The notes under the pieces: model-generated | Told to the model about the DNA's origin: nothing | The model's database searches: none | Seen by the model: only the letters and a program-made list of their open reading frames with translations | Program-made: the position numbers and the translations under genes | In this document: in pieces, positions 11,701-23,290 of the stretch | Position numbering within the stretch: the first letter of the stretch is position 1 | How the letters are laid out: each line of letters opens with the position of its first letter | Source of the DNA: Larus michahellis | Taxonomy: Eukaryota > Chordata > Aves > Charadriiformes > Laridae | DNA length: 64,000 nucleotides | Direction of reading: 5' to 3' | Assembly: GCF_964199755.1 (NCBI RefSeq) | Contig: NC_133899.1 | Span: 86,221,871 to 86,285,870, forward strand

Positions 11701-14060
11701 AATCTTTCAAGAGGTGCCTGATTTTTTTTGTAATGGGGTATAAGTAATGCAGAACATAAGGGTAAAGTAAGACTTGGAGTTAAGTGACATGAGCTGCTCC
11801 TGTGCTTTTTGCTACTGGAAATAGGAAACTCTGAATAGTGGCTCGTTTTAACCATTCTGGCAGTTCGTTGAAATACTACGCCATTGAGAGGAACTGGGAT
11901 ATGTGCTGCATATCAATATGCATTTGTATCACCTTTTTGTTTATAGCAGCAAAATCTGTGTCATTAAAATGAAAATAAAAGAAAAAAAAAAAGGCAGAAA
12001 GAAACAGAGAACATCGTTGCATGTGTCCCAGGTAGATCTACTTATAAAACTACAGCAGTATCTATCCATTTCAGTTATCCATACTTCGGTTCATTTGACG
12101 ACTGCCAAAGCAATTCAGATTTAACTTGTTGGGGACCATACGCTAGGTAGCAATAAGACTAAATTAAAAAAAGACTTGTGTCTGGGTAAGAAGTCCATGC
12201 TGTCCTTCTAGTGCATTCACCATTTTTACGAGGTGTGTTTTAATCTTAAGACGTTAGTACTGTCAAAGCGTACAAGGTATATGTGGCAGAATGATCATCT
12301 TCCCCCAAATGATGAAAATAAAGACTCATTCTTGCCTTTTGTGGTAAGTGTACACTAATGAATGAATCACCAAATCCTTAGTTCCAGATTAAAGTTTGAC
12401 TCTGCGTAAATTACTCATAAAAGGCCACATCAGTGGAAAAGAACGACGACTGGCCAGTGCAGTAGCAGGCTGGCGCCCTCGGGTCTCGCTGGGGCTGGTA
12501 CCCCGTTGGGGTGGGAGCAGAAAGCAGACGTGCTGCAAAACTTGTTGCGCTACATGATGTTAAAAGTCGATGAGGCCTTACAACTGCCTGCATCAACAGT
12601 TTTGCTTACAGAAAAATAAATGTTCAAAGTCATATAAGGGAAGGCAAAGAGAAAAATATCTGTTTAACCTGCTTCTGACTGTTGGCTAGTGTGTATGTGC
12701 CTGACATTTTTGTTTTAAATCAGTCAAGATGTTCTATAAACTTTCGCAATGTCATCTCAGCCAGTAGGAGCCTGAGAGGGTAATTCAAATGAGGGAATAT
12801 TTTTTGTATATCTCAGAACACCACTTATACAATTAATCATTCCCTTGAACAACGTTTTGAGTTTTTGCCAGTGTTTATATTGGTACAGAGCCAGTGCAGA
12901 AATAATTGAAGGGTCCTTATGTGTAAAAATTGTAATATATAATAGATTTTGGGAATGAGGGAAAGGTCTGGGTTCATGTTGCAGTGATGTCATCCCGGAG
13001 CTCAGATACCATGTGAGAGGGGGGCTGCAAGCTAGGACAAGACAGGAAAGAAATAGCTCCACGCTCTTTCTCTTTTCAACTGTTACTATGATGGCTCAAA
13101 CCCTTCTCATCTCCCACACTGTAATTGAAATCTGAAGCCATTCTTGGTCCAGTCTTTAAATGCAACAAAGAATGAGATGTGGAAGTGTCTTGTGTAGGGG
13201 GTATTTAGACCAAAATAGTAATTGATCTTTGGGTTGGATTCTAATAATCTGAACAGGTAAGGACATCTTCCTTCATTAATATCCCTTCCATGCTCGGTAG
13301 GCAGGGATCCTGAAGTTCTAATAAGTATCGAAAAAACACTGGAATCTGTCCCTGACAGTAACAAACCATTTAAAATAAATGAGACCTGCATAACTCACTT
13401 CAAGCACACACAAAGGCAAGTTTCATGCGAATGCCTGTATGCTGTCTCAGCTTCGTCTGCCAGCTCAGCCTCTCGGTTGCCCTTTCACCACCCCTCACAC
13501 TTCTGCTGTAAGGTACCTTAAAACAGAGACTGACAGCATCGTGCTGAACTACGTTACGCAAAAATTAGGACATGAGTAATTTCACCCCAGAATATTTTTT
13601 ACATGTGCCTTTGGGTGAATATATAATAATAAAATGATTATCACAGAAGAATCTCAGAAAATCCTGACTTATTAATGTATCATTTGATTATTTTAAAAGA
13701 AAACCTTGACTACTTTTTATCTACAGAGAGGGACAGAAGGAATAGAAAGGTGCACCTAGTTTTTAATGTCCTTAGTCCAAAGTTTAGAATTCTGTTGGTT
13801 TCTAATATTATTTTAACTCAGAGATATATTTAAATGAAAATCCATTAGGTAGACCAATTTTCATAGCAGAAATAATGACATGTTTTCTTCAGTCTCTGAC
13901 CTTAGAAGTTGTGCCACAGGGAGATTTTACCTTTTTAAACAAACCAAGTATCGCTGTGCAATGAACTAGCTCCGAAGGGCTGAAATTCATAACACATAAT
14001 TGTAGTGGAAGAGTTAAATTAAAGGCAACCTATTTTTGCATCCTCTTGGCAAATAAATAG
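8721..14060. other. AT-rich non-coding DNA
   Basis: Over 5 kb of mostly AT-rich sequence with homopolymer runs (T run at 11413-11425). There are two small GC-rich spots, at about 9310-9580 and 12450-12550. Open frames are short and lie in low-complexity or T-rich sequence. No CR1 piece and no splice-flanked frame stood out. Confidence 0.5.
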
Positions 14061-14065
14061 TAGAT

Positions 14066-14192
14066 TTTATTAAATATATGTGGTGCAGGGGCAATGCTCC
14101 ACGTATGGAGGAAATGGCGTTTATCCTGCAGATGCTGAAGATGCATCCTGCGCTTTCTCCAGGCACTGAACCTCATTGGTCAGCAATGGAAC
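14066..14192 (-). CDS. Candidate terminal exon with polyA signal (minus strand)
   Basis: Read on the minus strand, a good acceptor (TTTCATTTCTTGTTTTCAG) ends at 14193. It is followed by a 23-codon open frame, VPLLTNEVQCLEKAQD then ASSASAG, stopping at TAA (14123-14121). An AATAAA lies about 50 bases further on, at 14071-14066. The other two phases stop within six codons, so if coding the upstream intron is phase 0. The block is more GC-rich than its surroundings. I do not recognise the peptide. The plus strand also has an acceptor-like CTGCAG followed by a 25-codon frame (MLKMHPALSPG...), so strand and coding status are uncertain; a conserved non-coding element is an alternative. Confidence 0.3.
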
Positions 14193-15140
14193 CTGAAAAC
14201 AAGAAATGAAACTGTAGGAGAAGATTCCATGGCAGTGATCAAAAGGAGAAAAGAAAAAGAAAAAAAAAAAGTAAAAATAAAAGATTTGCTCTCTGTGCTT
14301 ACGGGGCGGGGGGTTGGGGGGAAGCTAAATATATAGAAATGTTGCTATATTAAAGAAGGTATTGTGTGTTATGTTGTGTTTGGAAAGGGTTCACGATACT
14401 GAAGGACTGATTCTTTTCTCTGATGCTTGATTTTCTCTGATTCTCTGATTTCTTGATCCTTTTCCTGTCCCTAAGTCTTGGGCTTGCGTAAGGAAAATCA
14501 GTTCATTCCAACTTTGACATGTAACTTGTCTCAAATCTTCAGCATTCAAAGGCTACATTTCAGACTTATTTGCTGTTCATGAGGCCAGTTAAAAGCAGCT
14601 CTTTGGGGCTGAGTTTTTGATGATTTTCCGTTCTACTGTTGCTTGCTTTGTGAGTGTGGAGTTAATACTGTCGCTAGAGATCATTCCACAAAGTTCTTGC
14701 AGTTGAAGGAGGGGGGCTTGTTTGGTTTGGGGTTTTTTTGTTTTGTTTTGTTTTTACGATCAATAGCTGTTTCTGCATCTTGTCTGATTAAATTAGGGTA
14801 TTTTAAAATTAGTGCCTCTAGAATCAGGATATTTTAGTGACAGCACTTCCCAGGATTATGCATCAGCTGAGTTTTCGTTTGCAGTATGGTTAGTGTAAGA
14901 TCGAGTGTTGCAGCGGTGATCTAGAAGACAAAGCACACCACTGGAAATAAAATAACCTTTGAGTTTGCAGTCCTGGGCACCAAAACTGTCACTGGTGTGT
15001 TTGGGTAGGAGAGATGGTTTTGCATAAGCCAGACTATTGATGCTTTCCAGCAGAAGAATTTAATTGTTTTATCAAAATGTTCAAAGAGGAAAGATGAAAA
15101 AAAACCTTCAGTGCTGCAATTTTGCTCTCATCTGAGAAGT
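14193..15140. other. Non-coding DNA with low-complexity stretches
   Basis: It contains an A-rich purine stretch at about 14245-14280, a G-rich run at about 14303-14322, and a TCTGATT-like low-complexity stretch at about 14410-14460. No gene is seen. Confidence 0.55.
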
Positions 15141-15390
15141 GCAGACGTGCACTGATTCGGACTAAAATCAGTGTGATTGACTTGGGGGCTGTCTGATTAC
15201 AACGTGGATACCAATTTTAACTAAATTGGTTTAGAAACCAATTCAGGTCTATAAACCACACCAGGCCAAATCGATTTAAGGTTCTCTTAAACTGATTTAA
15301 GAGAGACTGCACCAGGGAGTTGCACAGATTTAACTAAATGTGTTTCTAAACCACTGGAGTTAACTCAGTGCTCACACTGTGTATAAATCA
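15141..15390. mobile_element. Probable old non-autonomous DNA transposon (MITE-like), hairpin-rich
   Basis: The block has imperfect inverted ends. The left end reads GTGCACTGATTC (about 15147), and the right end read in reverse is GAGCACTGAGTTAAC (about 15373). Inside are two perfect inverted repeats: AATTGGTTTAGAAACCAATT at 15224-15243, and TCTCTTAAA-CTGA-TTTAAGAGA at 15283-15304. The interior is built from recurring TTTAACTAAA, GGTTTA and AAACCA words. This style is common in old hAT- or mariner-type miniature elements. It carries no coding capacity. The family is not identified and the limits are approximate. Confidence 0.45.
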
Positions 15391-18300
15391 GCCTTTAGAT
15401 GTAGAAGTTAAAAGGTCCATATTTTATAGTTGTTCACTTAGTTCATTTGATTCATCTAGGTCTATGTACGAATGTCCACCGTACACAACTATTTCATTAG
15501 CGGCGATCAGCATGGAACAAGAGTCATAATTTTCTTTTTTTTTAATTGGACTAATATTTGGAAAAGGAGAGATTTGAGATGCATGTAACAGTGCTTTATG
15601 CCGAAACCTTTAGTAGGATGAAAAGAGAGTGGATAATGAAATTGTATTTTGAGCTTTTTTCCATAAAATGAAGTAGTCATTCTAGTGTGCGAAGTGCTAT
15701 AATTATAAAGCAATTTGCCACCCTTAATGGGAGGACTTTTATTTCATAAAATATTAACAAAATATAATATCGGTGCAATAGGTTAGGAATAGTCTTATTT
15801 TCTCCATAAAAAGTCAATTTGTAACCACTGCAGACTGTCTTTCTCAAGATGACTATATTAGGGTAACTGATCCTTTTACAGAAGTATCAAAATATGAGCA
15901 TTAAAATAATCACAACGGATGTCTCATTTACCTTTCTACTTAGTAATCAAATATTTTTCACTGTGCCTCTAATTTAGAGGCTGGTGTTGTTTCTGCAGAT
16001 GATTGGCCAAGGGAAGTCGCATTTAATCAGTGCCTAAAAAAAGTAAAAACATTTGAGACAAAACTGCACTTAACAAGGATTATTGTCTAGACAACATGGA
16101 CCTATCTCCCTGCTTGCCTAAAAAAGCATTTGTATTAGGCTAGCAAGTAAGGAAAAATCAAACTTCTTTTCCCACAGTGAAACAAGAGGAAGTAAAGTGA
16201 AGGAGCATCTGTAATTACAGGATTTCAGCTCCGATCTGGGCAGCTGCAAAGCATATGTATCATATGAAGAACAAAGGACTGGAGATGGCAGAATTAACCA
16301 AGCCTTAATGGATTCATTCTTTCATTTGCTCTCTGTGTTACTATTTTTAATTAACCAGTAGATTTCCTTGTTTTTTCTTTCTTTTTCTTTTTTTATGTGC
16401 TGCTGTTACTGTTCCAGTGTCCACTCAAGCAGAGCACGATCAACTCCTAGGGAAGTCGTTAATCATGTTCATTTTGATAGTGCTTCAAGATCAACTAAGA
16501 AATGGAACTCTCTAAACGGTGGAGACAACCATCATGGAGGAAACCACTTAAGCAGAATGATAAACATAATTTTCCTCTAAAATAAATGAGAATCCCTCCC
16601 TGGGCTTGTGGTACCTGCTGTGTTAGCTAGGTAGAAAGGTAGGGAAATGCCAGGAGAGACAGAACAAAGCATTCAGTTAGCAAGGGAGGATCAGAAATTA
16701 AATGTGAACCACCTCTTTCTCCAGCTTTCCAGTCTGTCCGATCAGTCACTAAAAATGAATGCAACAAATCTTAGTGCAATATATAATTGTTGCAATGAAG
16801 TTAATAAGAGATATTTGGCTGCCTCTGCGCTGTTCTGGATGAATTTTTTAATCAATAATGACTATGTATTAGTAGCATAAACCTCTGTATTTAAAAACAA
16901 ACCAAACAAAAAAAACCTATAGGCAATCCATGTGTATGTACTGTAGAGTTGTGTTCATAAGAGAACATTCAACAAACTCTTTTTTCAAATGCAGCCCCAA
17001 ATCTGTTTGGAAAAAAATATTTGTAAGCTTTTCTAAGTGGACCAAACCTCTGTTTTAATGATGATTGCTCTTTGTTTGTTTGTATTTAAAAAGTAAAGTA
17101 AAAGCAAAACAAAAAAGGAACAGTACCACAACAACCACTTATAATTTCTAACTGGATTTTAAGAGTTCGTTTTCTGAATAGCACAAAAATAGCTTCAGGA
17201 AATGACATTTTTCCGATTGAGGATACAGTGAAGATCATTAGTATTTTAGCCATTCCAATGATGTGAAGTCCCATCTTAGTGTTCTTTATGCAAGCAAGGC
17301 TTCCACTGATGTTACATGGGCTCTACCGGGACGTTAGCTGGTGTTCAAACTGAAGGCTGGGATCCCAGCGGTGTAGTTAGCAAATGCGTTTGGTCCCTAA
17401 GAATTCAGTGTGCAGTGTAAACTTACTAGTAGCCAACAAATCACTGCAAGCTGGACTTTTAGTCAGTCTGCCAAAGCCGCTGGTTGGAAAATCTGTATCT
17501 AGAGAAGTCATTCACACTGGGAACCCATCCTGCATCTATTATTAACAGGGTGGAAGCAATCTTGCTTATGTCTCTATGTATGTTCACAGCTGTCTGGCAA
17601 TCAGGAGTGGTGGAAAACACAGAAGAAACATTGCCTAAACTAGTTGCTTGTGGGTTGAAAAAGCAGTGTGTTGCTATTTATCCCTGTCAACAACAGGCCC
17701 TATTAACTATTTTTAATGAATCACCACTGCTTTTACTTTTGCCATCAGCCGTGACCTTCACCATTTAGAAACACATGGTCTCTCATAAACGATAGTCTAT
17801 GACATATAAACTTGAGAAGGATTCTATCACGGCTCAAACTACCGTATCTATCACTAAAACAAACTGCTCATTCCAGCTGAAGAGACACTCATATATATCA
17901 TGGAACCAGCCTTCTATATTTCGAAATTTACTGCCCTGCATTGGTGCTTCTTTTTCTCGAGCTTTTTTTTTTTTTTTTTTTTTTTTAAGGAGGCCATGCA
18001 ACCTTGCTCACTTAATACTTTTGATAAACTTCTACTGACAAGGAACTTGATTAATGATGGTTAAAAGAATTGAATCAAGAGTAGGAAAGACAGGGCCAAA
18101 AAAGCAGACTGCTGGGCTGATGGAAACTAACGTCTCTACAGAAATATATGATGGACCCTCCTTTTTGCCATGCCAAGTAATTACTCGCACAGGCCTGTTG
18201 TAATAATTCCTATTACAGCCAAAACGGAAAAGTCAGTAACTCACAGCCCTGGGACAAGGTGAAGGCAAGGCCAGAGTAGTGTGGATCAATATTTCATTTA

Positions 18301-19575
18301 CTCACTGAGGTTAGCTTCTATCCCTGTATCAAATTCTTTTACAGAAAGCCATGAAAGAAATGAGGTTTGCTGAAAAACACCAATACAGGGCCCTCATTTC
18401 CTTGGGGGTGCTCATAGAGTACACGGAGCAACAAAACCTTTCAGCAAAACAATATGCACTCAAGGTCACTCATTACTTGCTACTGTTGGAAAATAAAGTG
18501 CCATTAGCCTGATATGAGTAATGTACATCAATCAACTGCAGACTAGCAAAAGTATGTTTTCAACATGGTATTGCAGCTGAAAATGAATGAACCACGTTAA
18601 CGCTTTCCGAACAGTTTGACAACAGTGAAGAATTTTTCCTTTGGCATTATCATTTATTTTGGAGTTTCACTGCAACTCATCTCTGTAAAATCATGCCAGA
18701 GCATCTCTGTTGCACAGAGCACCTCTGTGCTTTATTATAATTGAATTAATTCTCATTAAGCAAAAGTCATTATTTTGATGGGGGCAGTTGAATGCTTTCC
18801 AAAAAGCTCCTGCCTGTGCTTTACAGGACCCTCAGTCTAAGGGCAGATAGACAGATGTAAGAAGAAATGATCTATTGTGTTAGTAAAATAATTTAAAGCA
18901 ATATTTGCTTAGAACATGAAATGACATTGAGGTACACATACTTCTACTTTGCTGCACACAGCAACTCTTCTGTAAGGAAGGTTTGAGGAAAAGGAGGACT
19001 TCAATATATCACTCGAGAATCGCATGTGGTGTGTAAGGCTACCGCTGTGCTGATCTGAAGGGCAAATGAATATATGTTTCCAAAATAGCTGAAGTACACC
19101 GTGGTGCATTTTTTTGCTGCTTCCTCTCACAGACTTCCTTTAATGTTTTACATGTCTTCCCTCTAGATTTGGGGGTTCCAGAGAAGCTATTGGAGGAAGG
19201 TGGTAACTGGAGGTGTTCTGGAGCTACGTACAAGAGACCATTATGAAGCACAGTCACAGTGAAATAGCTACTGTGCAAAAAATAATGGGGTTTTTTGGCA
19301 TCTGGGGCACCTATCAAAATGCAGGCATTCTTGTTTGATCTTTCTCATTTGTATATATTTCCATGAAAACAGAAGAGAAAGTTCTTCTGCTTCTGTGCAT
19401 TGGTAGTCTTGCAGTCTTGCTTTTACTGACTGCTTTTTGGAAGAAGTGTTTGGTGGGTTGTTTACGATTGCTCGTATGGTTGATGATGTTTTAGATCTTT
19501 TCAAATCCTCTTAATTGTCATCTGTTCAGAAAGTTAGGTTTTGTGTTACTGAAGTTCAGAATTCTCTAATCTTAC
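15391..19575. other. AT-rich non-coding DNA
   Basis: Four kilobases without a supported gene. Present are a 24-base T run at 17963-17986 and AT-rich, ATTA-containing stretches (for example about 18730-18790) of the type often seen in conserved non-coding elements. I cannot assess conservation. Open frames are short and have no recognisable domains. Confidence 0.5.
17963..17986. repeat. Poly-T tract (24 bases)
   Basis: An uninterrupted run of 24 T. It could be the reverse of an A-tail, but the sequence on its right (AAGGAGGCCATGCAACC) shows no recognisable retrocopy. I treat it as a simple homopolymer. Confidence 0.9.
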
Positions 19576-19640
19576 CTGCACCACTGAAAAAGTTATATCA
19601 TAGTCTTGAAGGGTGCCTTCCCAAGAACTGCTGGGTCATC
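19576..19640 (-). CDS. Candidate internal exon, minus strand
   Basis: On the minus strand a good acceptor (GCCTTTATTTTTGAACAG) precedes 65 bases ending in GTGCAG, followed by the near-consensus donor GTAAGAT. A second possible acceptor lies 10 bases further in. With the first acceptor and incoming phase 2 the frame reads MTQQFLGRHPSRL and stops. With the second acceptor the frame is open to the donor (SSWEGTLQDYDITFSVVQ) and leaves in phase 0, which matches the start of the 14.19 kb candidate terminal exon. The strong splice sites are the main evidence. It may equally be an exon of a non-coding RNA. Confidence 0.33.
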
Positions 19641-21226
19641 CTGTTCAAAAATAAAGGCATTATGTAGGCAGAAAATAAACTGTTACAGAGTAGGGAGAAT
19701 TACTGTGTGAAGAACACAGTTTTTTTTTTTCTATGAGATGGTAATATTTTCTTTTTTTCCTCCCTTTTCTCTTTTGTAGCATTCTTTTTGTCTGTCTGTA
19801 GCATTTTGAAATCACTTACTAAATAAAAATGTTAGTCTTTGTTTCAGAATCTTATCCTGAAGACTTACTGAGGCACGCAAAAACAGTTGAAATGTTTAGG
19901 ATTTTGCCCTATTACTTTCTTGTGTCGTGGTGAAGATAAAGTAGTTTCCTTTTCTAGCACCATCTCCTGAGATCAGACACCCAAAGCAAAGCATTCTCAT
20001 CCATAATGACCATTGAGCTACTTCCAGCACTGAATTCACCATGTTAAGTCCATGCAACACTGTAAAGTGTAAGTAATTACAACCCAGAAATGATGGCCCA
20101 AGGGGAAAATGACCGATTGAAGGTCATATGCTAAGTCAGAAATGATTGTGGTCTTTCACGTTTGGCATTTTGAAAGTTTCTGTTAAGTTTACTGCTGTTT
20201 GGTAGAGTCCAGGGACATCCAATGAATTAATTTCATGTCTCCTGCATAAACGTGTCCTCTACAGTTGTTAACAACTTGGATAATGCTCTTAAGTTTTCTG
20301 CAGTTGTGATGTTTTGTATTTTCACTTCCAATTTGGAAGTATTGGCAGTTCAGTAAATATAGTTCCTTGCGGACCATGCTGCTTCCATTTGTATGAATCG
20401 GTTGAAACACTGGTAAATGTGAGTTTGATTATATCCTGGGTTGTTTGGTTTTTTTTTCCTAAGGATTTTCTTCTTTAAAAATGAAGATTGTAGTAATTGT
20501 AGTACTGCAGAACACTTGCCTCCGCTTCCTATTGTTCTTCTTATGTCCTATTTCTTTCTAATGATTTAATGTAAAATGATGTACAGTGCATGAGTCTTGA
20601 GTCAGTACTGCTCCCTTCTTCATGTCTGCCAGAAGGAAAGAGAGATGAACATTTATAACTGCCTATGAAATGAAATAGATCCATTTAAAGAGAGTCTTTC
20701 TTCCTAGTCACGTAGAGAGGCTCTCTTGGATTAAAAGGGTCCACTACATTTGATTTGCTCCGTGGCTTAGATGTGGAGTCAACTTTGTGAAGAGGGGGTA
20801 GTTCAGTCATAAAAAGTCTAATAGAGAGATGCTTTGAAAGGCACAGAGGAGAATTAGAGGACCTGTCTCCCGTACTCGCAGGAGAATTAGAATCACAATT
20901 TCCTTTTTTTAAAATCCTGTTGTTGTGATTAAGTTACTTTTCAAAATCTCATTCCCTACAGGTAGTAAGCCTATAACACTGTATGAGGCTTATCTATGTC
21001 TATGTTCCTACAGTCCCTGCGGCCCAGGACCTCACAGTTATTTAAGCAACTCAATATAATTTTAAATGACTCGGTGATCTTAGTAGTTCATTCTCATGAA
21101 CCTTCTTTGAAACAAGGAGACGATATTACATTCGTTTACTGGGAGGAAGAGGGGTGGTGAAACGTAAATAGATTTAAAGTCATTTATGTACCTAATTAAA
21201 CCAATAGGAAATGGCCACCTAAATAC
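19641..21226. other. Non-coding DNA
   Basis: AT-rich sequence with a T run at about 19720-19730 and no recognisable gene or repeat family. Confidence 0.5.
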
Positions 21227-21338
21227 CTGTGGAAGATCTCGGTTTCATTTACTGTAAGGAGGATCAGCACATAGGCATTACAAATCTCTGGATGTTCCCT
21301 ACGCTTCTGCTTGCAATGATTAAATTTTTCAAGAATTT
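21227..21338 (-). CDS. Candidate internal coding exon, minus strand
   Basis: On the minus strand a pyrimidine-rich acceptor (CCCTCCCGCCCCAACTTAG) precedes 112 bases that are open in one phase throughout and end CCACAG before the donor GTATTT. The frame reads ILEKFNHCKQK then RREHPEICNAYVLILLTVNE and TEIFH. Entry is phase 1 and exit is phase 2. The hydrophobic and charged pattern looks protein-like, but I recognise no family. The incoming phase matches two upstream minus-strand candidates (35.75 kb, or 25.04 kb as an alternative), and the outgoing phase matches the 19.58 kb candidate. Conservation in other birds would decide it. Confidence 0.35.
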
Positions 21339-22580
21339 CTAAGTTGGGGCGGGAGGGCCTTGTGATGGGAGGTTGAACGCTTCAGTATGTTTTAAAAGAA
21401 AATTAAACCACTCTTTCCCCCCTAATGTTCACTGATATGGAGGAATCAGGATTTCTTTTTCTGTTTGCAAACTAGCACCCTAACTTTTGTGTTTGCTTTT
21501 TTTCTTATTTCACAAGAAAATACCCTGATGGTTCTTGGTGTCACTGAGAACTAGGAGTCATTACTTTGTGTAGGTGAGCACTCTTGTATAGCTTTCCTAA
21601 CAATAAAGTTGTGTGTGGCAGGATTACTCTTTGAACCGGAGTGTTAACTGAGAGATTGGGGTCACATCCGTCACCCAAATGTGAGGCGGTCTGCCTGCAC
21701 TCATAATAAGGAGCAAATGTTTGGTCTGGAGGTCAGGATTTTTGGATTCACAGTGCACTTAGTTAGATCAAGGTCTGATCCAGGGTTAAAGTCAATATTG
21801 CAAATTGCAGCTAAAATGACAAAGAATATGTTTCCATCTGTGTTATATTTTAGGTACAGTAGTCTTAATGTATAAGTAGGTCAGTTCCATTAAGATATAA
21901 TTTCATTAAGGGACCATAACTGCAACTGGAATTTGGCCACTAGATTAATTTTTTCGTCTAAAGCAGCTGTACAGACATGCATCGCTCTTGGATGCTGCTC
22001 ACTTGGGTAGTTCTGCCTTAGCACAATAAACTCAGTAATCATACAGTGCCCTCAGAAAGAAAGTTTGAAGGAAATCAGTAAATGCATTCTTTTTTTCGAA
22101 CTGTCATGAGAATACCTCTCAAAGTAGTATAGTTTATAGAAGGTGACGCCTTCAGTTTAATGCACTTGTACAGGTACATATGCAAGTGGAGTCTTCAGCA
22201 AGCCTTCAGGTTTGTGTTCCTAATTCAAAAGGGACATCAGACAAAGCATCTGATTTTAGGAAGCTTCACTTCAGTTTCTGTAACGTGGCAAATCTGAGCA
22301 TAGTTGACCATAAAAGACTTTAAGGTCTTGGAATAAATGAAAGTGTCATTCAGGAGAAGACACTTTTTCTGCCTTCATGCTGGCTAAGGTACAATGTCTG
22401 TCCCCAAGCATGGTGCATGAAGGGGTGGCAGATGAGGAGGAAAGGGGAAGTAATCTCAAAATCTTGAAAAAGGAGGAATATTGTGGGATGCTTTTATGTA
22501 ATCCTCTATGAGGATTAGTTTCGTTTGCATAAAAGCCATATTGAGCTTTGTAGGAGAACGTGATGCCATGTTTACAAAGG
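21339..22580. other. Non-coding DNA
   Basis: AT-rich, no repeat family recognised. A plus-strand 64-codon frame at 21681-21875 has no domain and no splice context that I trust. Confidence 0.5.
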
Positions 22581-23290
22581 GTGGCTCTGTGTCTGCTGGC
22601 GGCTGGACCATAGTTTGGGAGTCATCTGCCTCTCATAAGTGTTGAGCTAGAAGAGGCTGTGTATTTCTTGCACAAACTGGAAAAGTTTATTTTGGGTTTC
22701 ATCCCCACTGCCCAGTCCCCTAAAGGCGTCACCCAGCATTGCCCTACAGCGCAGAGCATAATGTGCTTTTCTCCACTCACAGTGCAGAGCCGGGGAGGAA
22801 ATACAGCCAAGGCTGTAGCCGAGCGCAGAGCCCCAGCTCTTTCTCTCTGCCGGGGGGGCCCTAAGAAGCCCCAGCTTGCAGACAAGGATCTGCTGTGTGT
22901 ACGTGGAGGAAGTCTGGGGAGAGAGAAGATCATAACTGGGCAACAGCTGCTCTGTATGACTCGCTTCCCTGGTAACCTGGCGGCTCTCCAAGCCGAAATC
23001 TGAATAGGAGTTAAACTGCTCGAAGCATTAATTCCCATTACAGTCGCGAGCCTCCTCTTTCTCCTCCCTGCTCCCGCTGGAGCACCGCTCAGCAGAAGTG
23101 GAAGTATCCTACGCCCATGCAGGTTTCGGAGGGTCCGTGCTGTCAGCGGAGGTGGGGAAGATGTCGCTGCACAGCGTGGTTTGTCTTGAGTGTTGGCTGC
23201 CTGCTGGAACGAACAGGAGGACCCGGATTTGGGAAGCAAGGACTCTGTCTTTGCTGGGCCCCGTCACTTGACATGGCCTGATCTTAGGAG
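22581..23290. promoter_or_regulatory. GC-rich block, candidate regulatory element or minor promoter
   Basis: About 700 bases with raised GC and CpG inside AT-rich flanks. Visible motifs include an E-box CAGCTG, an RFX X-box half-site in the context TTCCCTGGTAACC, the CpG-rich word AGTCGCGAGCC, and ATTA-containing sequence (GCATTAATTCCCATTACAG). Long overlapping open frames occur in several phases, including 205 codons on the minus strand at 22622-23239. These are what GC-rich DNA gives by chance, and no domain is recognisable. I favour a regulatory role over coding. Function is inferred from composition and motifs only. Confidence 0.35.

Noticed and set aside
22622..23239. 205-codon minus-strand open frame
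   Set aside because: It lies in a GC-rich block where overlapping frames on the other strand are also open. No domain, no splice context, no recognisable protein.
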